DNA from: Chaetoderma sp. LZ-2023a
Lineage: Eukaryota; Mollusca; Caudofoveata; Chaetodermatida; Chaetodermatidae
NCBI GenBank assembly: GCA_034401795.1
Contig: CM067373.1
Coordinates: 43,725,142 to 43,789,141, forward strand
Direction of reading: 5' to 3'
DNA: 64,000 nt
The position numbers and the translations under genes were made by a program. The notes beneath the pieces are model-generated. The model did not search any database and was not told the origin of the DNA. It worked only from the letters and a program-made list of their open reading frames with translations. This document shows positions 46,384 to 57,600 of this stretch, piece after piece; the stretch's first letter is position 1, and every line of letters starts with the position of its first letter.

Positions 46384-46789
46384 TCGCTATACGTATCAAG
46401 CAAAGATTGAAAGATGCCTGACACGAACAAGAAGCAGGTTGTGCAGGTATGATTACGTCATAATCATATAAATCATCCAAATAATTGAAAACATCAGCAT
46501 CGGTAATAGACTGATCAGGAATGACTTCGCAGTAATCAGGAACAGAGTTGACATCACTAGCATTTGCATCGCGTAATGCATCGTCATTATGCTCATCAGA
46601 TACATGCGGAATTGAAAAGTCGTGATCATACAACATAGAACACAAATATAAAAGATTATCCACATGTTCATCAGGTGAATAGGGTCGATCCACGTTTAAT
46701 CTTGCCACACCAGAGTCACGCATCTGCGGCAAAATCGCACTAACAGCATCTTCACATTCTTTAATATCGGTGTTTAAATTATCTGCCAT
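46384..46789 (-). pseudogene. Unrecognised acidic ORF, upstream part (split by LINE)
   Basis: It starts MADNLNTDIKECEDAVSAIL at 46789 and encodes about 135 residues up to the LINE junction. It is strongly acidic, Asp-rich (DDALRDANASDVNS, DADVFNYLDDLYDYD), with few basic residues. I do not recognise the family. The start is plausible: it is the first ATG of the frame, with AT-rich DNA upstream. The LINE insertion adds a stop one codon past the TSD. It lies in the only sequence between copies B and C that is not shared with A, which suggests a separate element or a genuine local gene fragment. Confidence 0.45.
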
Positions 46790-47446
46790 TTTGTTATGTC
46801 TTTAACGCGTGCTTATTTACTCCTCATTAATAGGAAATGTTTTAAAAACTTATTCTCTTAAAATCTATACTCAATACGTTTCTTTAAAAAAGAACAAATA
46901 GCGATAGCGAACTAGACAGGTGCGCTTAAATACTCGCAGAGAACAGCGCCAGGCAGAGGCCGGCCACCATAGCATTCCTCCTCAGTCTCCTCCCTCCTCC
47001 TCCTACGACCTCCCTTATCAGACCACCTCTTAAAATCTATTATTTTTACCTTACATACCATGGTAGAAAACCACGGAAGGGGTGGGGGGGGGGGCATGCC
47101 ACCGCTATGTTAAAACGTAAAATACACAACTTTTAGGTGTTAACATTTTCAAGACACAGACTCTTAACATGATTCATTATAAATATTGATTCTCAACTGT
47201 GCGAGCATGATCGACATTCTTCTCACATACCAGTGTGTACGATCGCCATTGTTACAGAACAGTTGTGTGCATATAGTCGCCATTGTTCTCCAAACAATAG
47301 CGACCATAAATGTAGAATTGTGGGAATATAGTCGCCATTGTTCGCAAAACAATAGCGATCATAAATGGAGCGTTTTGATTGGTTAAAACAGACCCCCTGC
47401 GGTGAAGAACAATAGCGACCAGATACACCCATTACTTCTTGAGCAC
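46790..47446. other. Spacer with tandem palindromes between copies B and C
   Basis: It contains a CCTCCT-rich stretch (about 46975-47010), a poly-G run (47081-47094) and two tandem copies of a ~29-bp palindrome 55 bp apart (47276-47304 and 47331-47359). A minus-strand frame at 46912-47097 (WFSTMVCKVKIIDFKRWSDK...) is proline/arginine-rich at both ends and not recognised. Confidence 0.5.
47276..47359. repeat. Two tandem GTCGCCATTGTT palindromes
   Basis: GTCGCCATTGTT and AACAATAGCGAC form 12-bp arms with one mismatch around a 5-nt spacer. The unit recurs with a 55-bp period, and lone half-sites occur at about 47232-47243 and 47408-47418. Each arm contains a CATTGTT/AACAATAG heptamer resembling a SOX-type HMG-box site. 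Confidence 0.7.
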
Positions 47447-48569
47447 AAATCACAAGACCTGTGATAAAATTGCATGCGCATAAATAAGCAAACTATTCCT
47501 TTTAAAAAAAGAAGTTTTGAAACTAATTTGATTAGAAGGTCGTACGTACTGACGTGAAGTAATTGATTCAGAAGTTTGTGTGTTAATATATATTTGGCAA
47601 AATATGGAACGTCTTAGCTTTTACGATCATAGTCTTACATGTAGTGGTCTCATGGGTATGATAATACAGTCAATTTACTTTACACTTATTTTCCTATAAT
47701 TCGTCAATCTTTGTACCAACATGGAACGTTTATAGAGATCTAACATTGCAAAAATGGGTATTGGCAAAACGGTATGGCTGATGGCCTTAGAAAACAAACA
47801 ATCAAGCAAATTATAAATCCTATCAATCATTTCATGAGATTTACGTTGTATGTCTTTGCGGTTGATGTCACGTCAGTAACCAGAACCTATTGACTCACTT
47901 TTCCTGGTTTATCATGGCGTACAGAGATAATGTACACATTTAAACCCAACAAAGCGTGATAATGTCCTGCTAAGTAAAACTAATACGCATAAACATGATA
48001 ACAAACCACACAGTGGGAGAATGGCAAACAGAACAACACTCGAGCACAATTTCTTTGCTTTTATTAATCAGCCGTGATGAGACGTGTCAACTATCATCTG
48101 ACATTTGCTAATTGGTTTTATGGCGCTGCAAACAACAACAATCAGTGTGATAATTCATGTGTGAGCCAATTTATCGCACGATGAGTTGCTTTGTGGTAGA
48201 GTTTCAAGCAAAGACACTACCAACATTAATCCATACTAACAATGTTAAACAACACTTATTTGACAGAAAATGGAAATCCATGGAAACCTAATGATTTCTT
48301 CATCAGGTAAAACATAGTGCATGCGAAATAACACCTATCTTTAACCTAATATCGTATTATGTATGATAGTAAACATTGGATCTCGTGGGTATATGCACGT
48401 TATTGCTTTAAAGTGTCACGTCACATTGTACCACATGATTGGCATTTATATATTTTTGATTGAAATTATCTATTTTCTTAATATACTTTATTTTTCACGC
48501 GAATATACTAAATACCAAATATTTGAACTGGGTGGTTTGATGATATACGTGGTCATATTGCAGGGGTAT

Positions 48570-51500
48570 CAACGATTACGCACTGACATCCGCATACAGA
48601 GGCAACTCTGACTATCTCTAACCTTCCTCTAACAAGAGACTGTGCTCGACATCCTCGGATGACTCAATCTTCCCAGGAGCTTACCACAGCTACGTGGAAT
48701 GTACGTGGTCTGACTACAACATCAAAGAGGCAAACCTTAGTTGCAGACTCTGAACACAATAAAATCGATATTACATGCATTCAAGAGACTAAAGTAGCTA
48801 AACACTCAGAGCAGCAACTTCAGACAGGCCATAAGCTAGTACTCATGGACCAAAAACAGGCCACTTACCGGGGATTAGGCTTCGTAATCGGACCAAGGTA
48901 TTGGACCATGTCATTAGTTTTGGATACGTCAGTGATGCTTTTATCGACCAGACTATACCAACGCGAAATCGCACCACCACTAAGTGTCACATAGTCAATG
49001 CATATGGGCCAACTACGTAAAGAGCCAAAGAGAATACAGCAATATTAGATTCCTTCTAGGCAGAGGTGAGCTCCACCATTACTATCCCACCTAGATGACA
49101 GCTGCTCGTGTGCGGAGATTTCAACTCCAAGCTGGGTAAACCCGGTATTGCGGACAAAAGTTCAGAACTTGACTTATGCATGGGATCGTATGGAGAGGGC
49201 ACACGCAACAGCAATGGAGATGCATTTGTGGCATTCCTTAGGTCCAATGGACCATTTACCACACATACTGCTTTCAAACACCCATGCCGTCACCGGACAA
49301 CATGGACTGGACACATTGCTGATCGCAAAGCCCCAAAAGGTTCTAAGACTTCAACAGCTGTCTTCAACCAAATAGATTTCATACTATGCAAGACAGCAGC
49401 AAAACCCTTACTAGACATGCTCGTTCCTATGGAGGCACAGACCTCATTTTCTGACCATACGCCAGTCATTACACGCCTCCATATGAACCAGCTCTACCTA
49501 ATGTATAAACGCCATAGCAGACGAGAGGGTAGAGTCACCTACAACTTACCCAAGTTCATCAGCGACACTGCCACTCAAATGTCATACAAAAAGCCCCTCG
49601 GGGAGAAAATAGCTAACATCGACGTCAGTTCCGATCCAAACGAAGCCCTAACCAAAAGACTAAAATCTATGGAATCATCAGCTACTGGCACCATAGGTGT
49701 TATAAATAACAACAGAAGTAGGTAAACTGACGACCCTCTCATAGTAAAACTGTCAGCAGAACAGAAAGCGCAACTACTGCGCATCTATCAAAGTGGCCAA
49801 AGTGACGATCACACCAAACTAAGCCCGCAATGCAATGCCATTCTGCACCACATTAGCGAATGCTTAAAAGATCTTGCTATCCATCAAGCAGACGCCATAG
49901 CAGATGAAATCACTGCCACATATGACTGCCACAAAATGTTTCGGGCAGCCCGAGCCCTGAGAGCTACGGACTATACACCGCCATTCACTGTACATAACTC
50001 TGAAGGACACTATCGGGACTGACCAGGGCAAAGCCGAGGCAATTCGAGAATGGTTCAAGGAACAATTCAGTGACCACGATGATGAGCCGTTGCACCCATT
50101 CGCAGTAGACCCCAGGCCATTACTCACAGCAATTAGTACAACAAAAGTTGAGAAGGCACTTAAAGCCCAGAAAAATGGACGTGCATCTGGACCTGATGCC
50201 ATGAGCAATGATCTATTCAAATATGCAAGTGACATCTCAGAACCGATCACGCATCTAATCAATTCAGCTTTATGCATCATCTTCCTATCGACGCTGTATG
50301 CCAAGGCACCATTCTCGCGCTACCCAAGCCCACGATGCCACAAGCCTCCCCCCAGCCAATCTGCAGCCCACTGTGCTCCTTAACAGCATGCAGAAAATAG
50401 TATCCAATGTTACTCTATGCCGCATCCGAGACAAGATCGACGACATCACCGGATCATGTCAAAGTGGCTTCAAACGTGTACGCAGCTGCCCAGACATTGC
50501 ATGGGCTCAACGCATGCTTGTGTCGGTAGTCGTGTCCAAACACTGGCATTTCCACAAGATGGGCATTGACATTTCACGAGCCTTCGACACAATTAAATGC
50601 TCAAAGACCCTAGATGTACTACGCCAGGCCAGTTGCAATGAAGATGAGCTACGACTAGTAAGACAGCTGCTTGCAGCCACCAAACGGTGAGTACGAGTCA
50701 GGTCATTGTAGTCTGTAGAGTTTGAGACATAAATTCGCTCCCCACAGGGAGATGGTCTTTCCCTGTGCTTTTCACCTGTCACCTGGCCGCTGCATTGAAA
50801 TCCGTGCGTGAAAATTCGACAAGACCAAAGACTCTGGTGTCAATACTGGGCATGCTGCTAGAGATGGAGTATGCCGACGATGTGGAATTATAGACGAGGA
50901 AAAGAATGACCATGACGAAAAATTGAGGATATCTTAATGAGCGAATTCAATACAGAGTTCACCCACTTATACATATTTACAAAGCGTGAGGCTAAAGAAA
51001 ATGATGATCCATTCCGTAGCGGCGAACCATGGAGGAAAAGTATAATCCTGGGCTCACTGCTTTGCAGTACTGCTGACATTGCTGCGCACTGCATCATAGG
51101 AAACATCGCTTTCCAGTCCTTCTGGAAGCTATGGAATCGTAGATCAAACATACCCTTGATAAAAAAGAATACGTTTATACAATGCAACCTGCGTATCCTT
51201 GATGATGTATAGCTGTTATAGCTGGGCAGCTCCAATGACAGCTCTAGACAAACTCGACGCCTGCCACCAGCCTATCTGTATATCATATGTTGTAAGTCGT
51301 TTTAGACATAGCATTCGAAGAGAAGATTCAGTTATCGTTTTTAAGCTCGATTATCTATTCTTAGTTCTTGTGGATTTAGCCATTTCTATATAGAATTTAG
51401 GTTTAGTCAATGTGGCTTCAAACGTGGACGCAGCTGCGCAGACATTGTATGGGCTCAACGCATGCTTGTGTCGGTAGTCATGTCCAAACACTTGGACTTC

Positions 51501-52626
51501 CACAAAATGGGCATTGCCATGTCACGAGCCCTCGACACAATTAAACGCTCAAAGATCCTAGATGTCACGCCAGGCCAGTTGCAATGAAGATGAGCTACGA
51601 CTAGTGAGACTACTGCTTGCAGACACCAAGCTGAGAGTACGAGGCAAGTCAGTGAAGGCTGCAGAGTTTGAGACATCTATCGGCTCTCCACAAGGAGATG
51701 GTCTATCGCCGGTGCGTTTCACCTGCTACCTTGCTGCTGCATTGAAATCTGTGCTGGAAAGTTCCACAAGACCAACCCCTACCCCACCCCACCCCACCCC
51801 CGTGTCAATAGTGGGCATGTCGCTGGAGATGGAATATGCCGACGATGTGGCCTTCATAGACGAGGAAAAGAAACCCCTTGACGAAATTCTCCCAGTAGCT
51901 GCAAAAAAATTGAGAATCTCTTTATGAATGAATCCAACAGAGTTCACCCACATATACCTATCGACAAAGCATGAAACTATAGAAAATGACGACAGATTTC
52001 GTGGCGTCGAACCATGGAGGAAAAGTAAAATCCTGGGCTCACTGCTTTGCAGCACTGCTGACATTTCTGCACGTTGCGTCATGGGGAGCATAGCTTTCCA
52101 GTCCTTCTGGAAGCTGTGGATTCGTAGATCAAAGATGAAGTTGATAAAGCGGCTACGTTTATACATTGCAACATGCGTATCATTGATGCTGTATAACTGT
52201 AACAGCTGGGCAAACTCCTATGCACCATCACTGGACACTGATGGCCAGACAGCATAATTTCCAAAGATGCACTATACAAGATGTGTAACACGCCGCCGCT
52301 GTCTGTAAAAGTCGCCCAACAAAGATGGTCCATGTTCGCCCATGTGCGAAGGATGTCAAAAGACACACCAGCACAGAGAGCCATGGAATTTGCCCAAGCC
52401 AGAGCCAGGAAATACAGAGCCAGGAGAGGAAGCCATTGCATCAATCTGCTAAGCGTGCTACGAGGTGACCTCAAGAAAACAGGACTAGGTACACTCAAGT
52501 CAAGAATGGACCTGAGGAAGCTAACGATTTTTGCTGAGGCCAAAACACATTGGCCAAAAGCGATGAAGTACTGATTGCGGCTGTATTTGTTTTTACTACT
52601 ACAGCTGCAGAATACAATACTCATAC
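48570..52626 (+). pseudogene. LINE copy C, chimeric, broken
   Basis: Same insertion as 21992-25900, with the complementary TSD (ATTGCAGGGGTAT 48557-48569; ATTGCAGGGTTAT 52627-52639). The endonuclease is better preserved here: TATWNVRGL, IDITCIQETK (48659-48994), then CGDFNSKLG, TTWTGHIADRK, FNQIDFILCK and FSDHTPVITR (49108-49725). The RT begins near 49860, with SGPDAMSNDLFKY (50190), QSGFKRVRSCPDIAW (50465) and MEYADDVE at about 50864. After about 51270 it switches to non-LINE flank and then repeats the RT core, with YADD again at 51832 and FAHVRRMSKDTPA at 52330. It has no RNase H insert. Multiple stops make it inactive. Confidence 0.85.
51270..51403. other. Host flanking DNA captured inside LINE
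   Basis: These ~134 bp (CAGCCTATCTGTATATCATA ... ATATAGAATTTA) match the flank just upstream of the truncated LINE fragment in copy B (35898-36030) and copy C (complement of 61411-61545), including that fragment's target-site sequence. It is directly followed by the fragment's first bases (GGTTTAGTCAA). Confidence 0.88.
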
Positions 52627-52639
52627 ATTGCAGGGTTAT

Positions 52640-54100
52640 GGATGCTCACCTAAGGGATGCTGTTATTTATGTCAGATAAACTGACTTCATGCCATCGATA
52701 GACATATTTGGTACTGAGGGAATGAACTTACTTGCTTACTCAGTCCACATAGATAGCTTTTACGCAAGGCAAAACAACAGACGAGCAGCATGTTTATTCA
52801 CAGTACGTCTAGCTTCAATATGTCATCAGGACATATGACAGATCAGATCTAAATGATCAGACAAGACATTTGTATTGTCTTAAAGGAGTCCTTATAACGC
52901 AGCCAGCAGCACATTAGCCGAACCTTTGAGGAGATCAGTAACATCCATGATAATGTGGGTTACTGGACCAATACTGGTCCAGCCCCTGGCGAATGCGGCT
53001 TGGCATTGACCCAGTACCGGCCCAGTAATCTGCGTTATCAGGGATATTTAACGAGTAAATCAAGCAGCATTGCCAAATACTCACCTGATCTGGCATTGGA
53101 TTGTCAGGTTATTGCTCTTCTGAAACCATCCGTCTCGGATCGGGAATGCGTCTGCTCGGTAATTTGTTGTAGAAGATGACAGATAAACAGACTAGCAGAT
53201 AAACAGACACGCTCAATAGAGACTGCTGTATGTCTGTGCAATTTTGCCAGGCTTGTTGAAATAGTGGTAAAATGTATGATAAGGCTATATTGAATATTGA
53301 CATTGATTCTATAACCTCGACAGAATCATCATATACCATTTATTACTACGCATGCATATACGAACACATGAATTATAATCCAGCCTTACTTCAAATAAAA
53401 CTCATGACATAATATTTGTAAACTCATTTTGGATTTGAACTGTTATGCAACCGAATTTCCCAAGTTTTAATAGTCGATTCTATCTAATGCTTTTGAGGAT
53501 TCTGAAATTAAAGATATTACATCAGTAAAATGGAAATGTTCAGCGCCTTGAAACCCAAGCGACAACGATTTTATACAATTTAATACTTTGTCTGTTGAAT
53601 ATTTTGAAATTAATTTGTCTAAGAGCTGGTGCTGGCTATAAGAAATGAATTTCACAATGTATTTACCATGAAGTTGAGACTCAAAGAATTCCCGGAGGGC
53701 TCGGAGGCGTAATTATTACAGCCACATTACCTGAATGAAGTAGGTCTTTCAGAAATCTTACCAGCGAAGAAGAAAATTGTTACCTACAATTTACTGTATA
53801 TCTTAAAGGATAACTTACCTCATCTCTTGATAGCTATGCAGGTGCTCTAATAGGGCAGTCATAAAATATGCAGTTAATTTGAAGCTTTTTATCACGCAGC
53901 TAAACAAAGATATTCCGGCATTATTAGGTGAACGTTGGTGCATTTCTACACCCTATGATGGCTGTCATGAATTACCTTTCAACCAATTAGACAAAACCCT
54001 AGTGTGCCTGCCTCGGTATATACGCCCAGTCGTATAGGTGCCATCTATAGTTTGACAATGTAGTGTAAAAGCTACCATACGGGGTTAACTGTCGAATATT
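52640..54100. other. Non-coding part of copy C
   Basis: It matches the complement of 20480-21978. It contains the compact palindromic MITE (52945-53042). A stretch near 53170-53290 translates on the minus strand as IFYNKLPSRRIPDPRR, resembling the C-terminal tail found in some LINE RT proteins, but is too short to call. Confidence 0.45.
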
Positions 54101-54170
54101 TTGAAACTAATTTGACTGGAAGTTGTTGCTGCCTTAGGCAGGAACAACTTCCAGTCAAATTAGTTTCAAA
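54101..54170. repeat. Near-perfect foldback hairpin
   Basis: TTGAAACTAATTTGACTGGA with GTTGTTGCTGCC faces GGCAGGAACAAC and TCCAGTCAAATTAGTTTCAA. The arms are about 33 nt with a single mismatch and virtually no loop, so this is the best-preserved hairpin in the window. Confidence 0.88.
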
Positions 54171-54582
54171 CGATTTAACAAGATGAGTATTACCTAATAA
54201 AGAATGTAATGCATTGGCACTTACATGACATCACACACTATCACTTTTGGAGACAAGATGGCGGCAATGACTGTCCAACGTTTACGCAATATTACAAAGC
54301 AGATAATTGTGATACAGATAAGGGGATGTGACAGGATATGAATGATATGGCATCTATAAACAATAATCTATCGATGCAATAATGCAACATTTGAGATGAG
54401 ATTAGCATCCCGTTAAATAAATCGTCTTCCCTAAAGGAGCAACACGCAGATTTCAACCTTTAAGCTCACATATGATTACCACACAGGGATCCACCTTTAG
54501 CTATTTCAAGCCATTTCACATGTTTTGGCATCGATTAAAATATTCAAACTTGAATTTGTAGAATGTAAATTTCGAGGTAAGT

Positions 54583-54672
54583 TGTTGAATATTTTGAAAT
54601 TATTTTTGATTGGTTGTTGTGGCTGCCTATGACAGCAACAGCGCCCAGTGAAATTAGTTTCAAAATGTTCAA
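54583..54672. repeat. Foldback MITE (TTTGAAAC family)
   Basis: Inverted partner of 42748-42838 and 19881-19970. Two copies face outward within 600 bp of the hairpin at 54101. Confidence 0.78.
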
Positions 54673-54699
54673 CCAAATGTTCATTGAATTGTAAATTCT

Positions 54700-57600
54700 T
54701 CAACGACACACAATTCATACAGTGTTATGATGGACCTTATGATTTTGGCGGCGGAATCACGCCATTTTCATTGTTGCATTATCGAATGCGTGCTGTAGTT
54801 GGGTGACATAACGCAACCCACCATTAGGTTATAAGCTATCACATATTCCGTATATTCTGTATGCTAACATTATTCACGAGATCCTTTAATTGTTGCTCTT
54901 TATTTAAAACACATTGCATCAAAATGATACTACTAATCATAATAGACATAATATTATAAGCACTACTATTACAAATAAATAGTAAAATTAGATACATTTG
55001 ATTTAAAGCGATGCTAATCTCATCTCAAATGTTGCATTGTACAGATAGATTATGGCTTACCAATTCCATATCATTCATATCCTGTCGCGTTCCCTTATCT
55101 GTATCAGAATTATCTGATTTGTAATGTCGTGTAAATGCTGAATAGCGATTGCGACCATTTTGTCTCCTCAGTTGATAGTGTATGATGTCATGCACGCGCC
55201 CATTTGAATTTTGTATTGAGTAAGTCTTATCTTGTTAACCTTTTTGGAACTAATTTGACTGGAAGTTGTTGCTGCCGTACCTGCTAATTGTAATTGTTTT
55301 CGTTCTTATCACTACCTTTTATCGTTATAATCATCATCACCATCATCATCCGTCGCCGACGTCATGATTTTTACAATTGTTATATTCAGCATGTCTCATC
55401 ATAAAATAACATACAGTGAGTGATTTGGTCTATACATGAACTCATATAGCTTTCACTTTAGTTTGGTGCAATGGTGTGAAAATATCTGTACATCTAAGTC
55501 TTTAACTACATTAAAACTAAGTTCAATTTCATCGGCACCAGCATAGGCATCAACTGCTTCCAGGCAAATTATCTTCAAATTCCATAACAGAAGAATGCAT
55601 TGTATCTGTATCTGCTTGTCATCACACACATCCGCGTACTGACATGTAATGGAGGAATCCATTTGAACCACCCATCATATGACGTCATAATCAACGACGT
55701 GCCGTCTAATCAATGTCGTCATGAATAACGTAGACAAGTGTGTCGCGAACGTGTAATTGATGATGGACTAAGCGTTGTTGTACGAATTGTAAGTCTTTAC
55801 TATTTAATAAACATGATGTTGAATAATTTGATGCGATGCTTTGAGGCCTTGCCACCAGATAATGCCTTCACTATCGCAAAACCAGCACAACCATCATCAG
55901 ATCTCTAGCAAGGACTGTTTTAAAGGAAACCCCATCCACCCAAAATGATGGGAACGCCTCTGTAAATCGTGACTGCGTACATGTTAAATAACACCATCTT
56001 CCATTAAGCATAATTCCACAGTATGCATGTTCGTAGCCATCATGTCTCATTTGTATTTCAGCTATATTGTTTACTCAAATCCTGAGTTTACTGAATCCCA
56101 ATTTCAAGGTAACCTTTGAGGTCTGCTGGTGAAAACTTTGAAACTAATTTAACAGGAAAAGTTCCAAAGTAATCAACAGAAATGTATTAAATTGTAAATT
56201 TTTTTTTCGAATTTGGTCTCCCGGGATCAAAGGGTTAAGTCCTGTCACTGCATATGTATTGCATGGCCATTTAGGTATCTTGATATTTTAATGTTTGACG
56301 GAAAAGAGATTATTTATATTCTTAAGGTGTGTCATCAACAAGGCCCATATATTGCTTGTGAAGCTAATGGATTTGATGATATACACGATCATTATGCTGA
56401 TGGCAATGTGATGCTGTTTTCTTTTCCAACGACAATCTATCACATAGCCTACAACTATTAGAATCACTAACAGATACATTTGTACATATCTATCGATCAG
56501 GCTGTTTTCCCATGCAATGATTATCTCTTAATACCTAAAAACTATCAAAAGTATAGAACATCCAGCTAAAAGGCAACCATACACAATATGATGTTAAATA
56601 TCATGGGATCAATACAACAGACACTTGCCCTTCAAATTATGCATAGTTAATTCGTTATTTATCTTTCTCCTTCTATGGGCGCAATATTCATCTCTGATCA
56701 TGATGCATTTTAACACAATTAAGAAAATATATTTAAGCAAGAACGTCGATTGAACAATCCCTCTGAGATGGTTCACATTCGACTTTTATTGTTTTCGTGA
56801 ATACTCATTTCATAATCTGAACAGGAAACCCAAGTTAACCATCTGCAACATTCCCGTTGTCTGGTAAAAAATCCAAGCCTGTGACAGAGTAAGAACGAAG
56901 AGTAGTTTTCTGTTGAACGGAATTGTATTCCCCAGCTTGCTTACTTACATCAAGCAATCCTTGATCCACGTTTCAGCCACAGATTGCCAGCGAATACGCT
57001 GGCACACTTATATTCCACTTCACATTCATTACGTATTCAAGATGTGTAACACACCCATTCCAATTGCTAAGATAAAAAAGATGAATTGTCCTAAAGGAGT
57101 CCATTTACCCCATCCAACACATCAGTATTCCGATACCTCCAGCGATAAGTAACTCCCGGTGTGAGTAAATCAAGCAGCAGCGCAAAGTAATTGAGTGTTC
57201 GAGCCATTAGACTATGATGTTACACGCTTGTTTCACTGAGTCCAGATAATCCATTTCGTAAAGTGCATCGCAATTGCTCTCTTGATAACAATAATCTTTG
57301 AGTGGGAATGGAGAGTTTATGGAAGCTTACCGAAATAACCAATATATTAGTGTTGAGGAAATAAAACATGGTTGCTATTTTATTGCCACATTACTCACAT
57401 ATCCATTTCCTAGATATCAATATTGGTCGCATTAATCTCGCATGATCCAGCACGTGCCATTGTCTGTCCCTTAGAGATCTTGGATATAAAAATGTGTTCC
57501 TGACATTTACAGATGATTTATGTAATGGTTTATCATGCACACAAAGTGCTAACATTATACCTGGTGATATATCTGCCCATCACGATGTGTTGCCATATTA

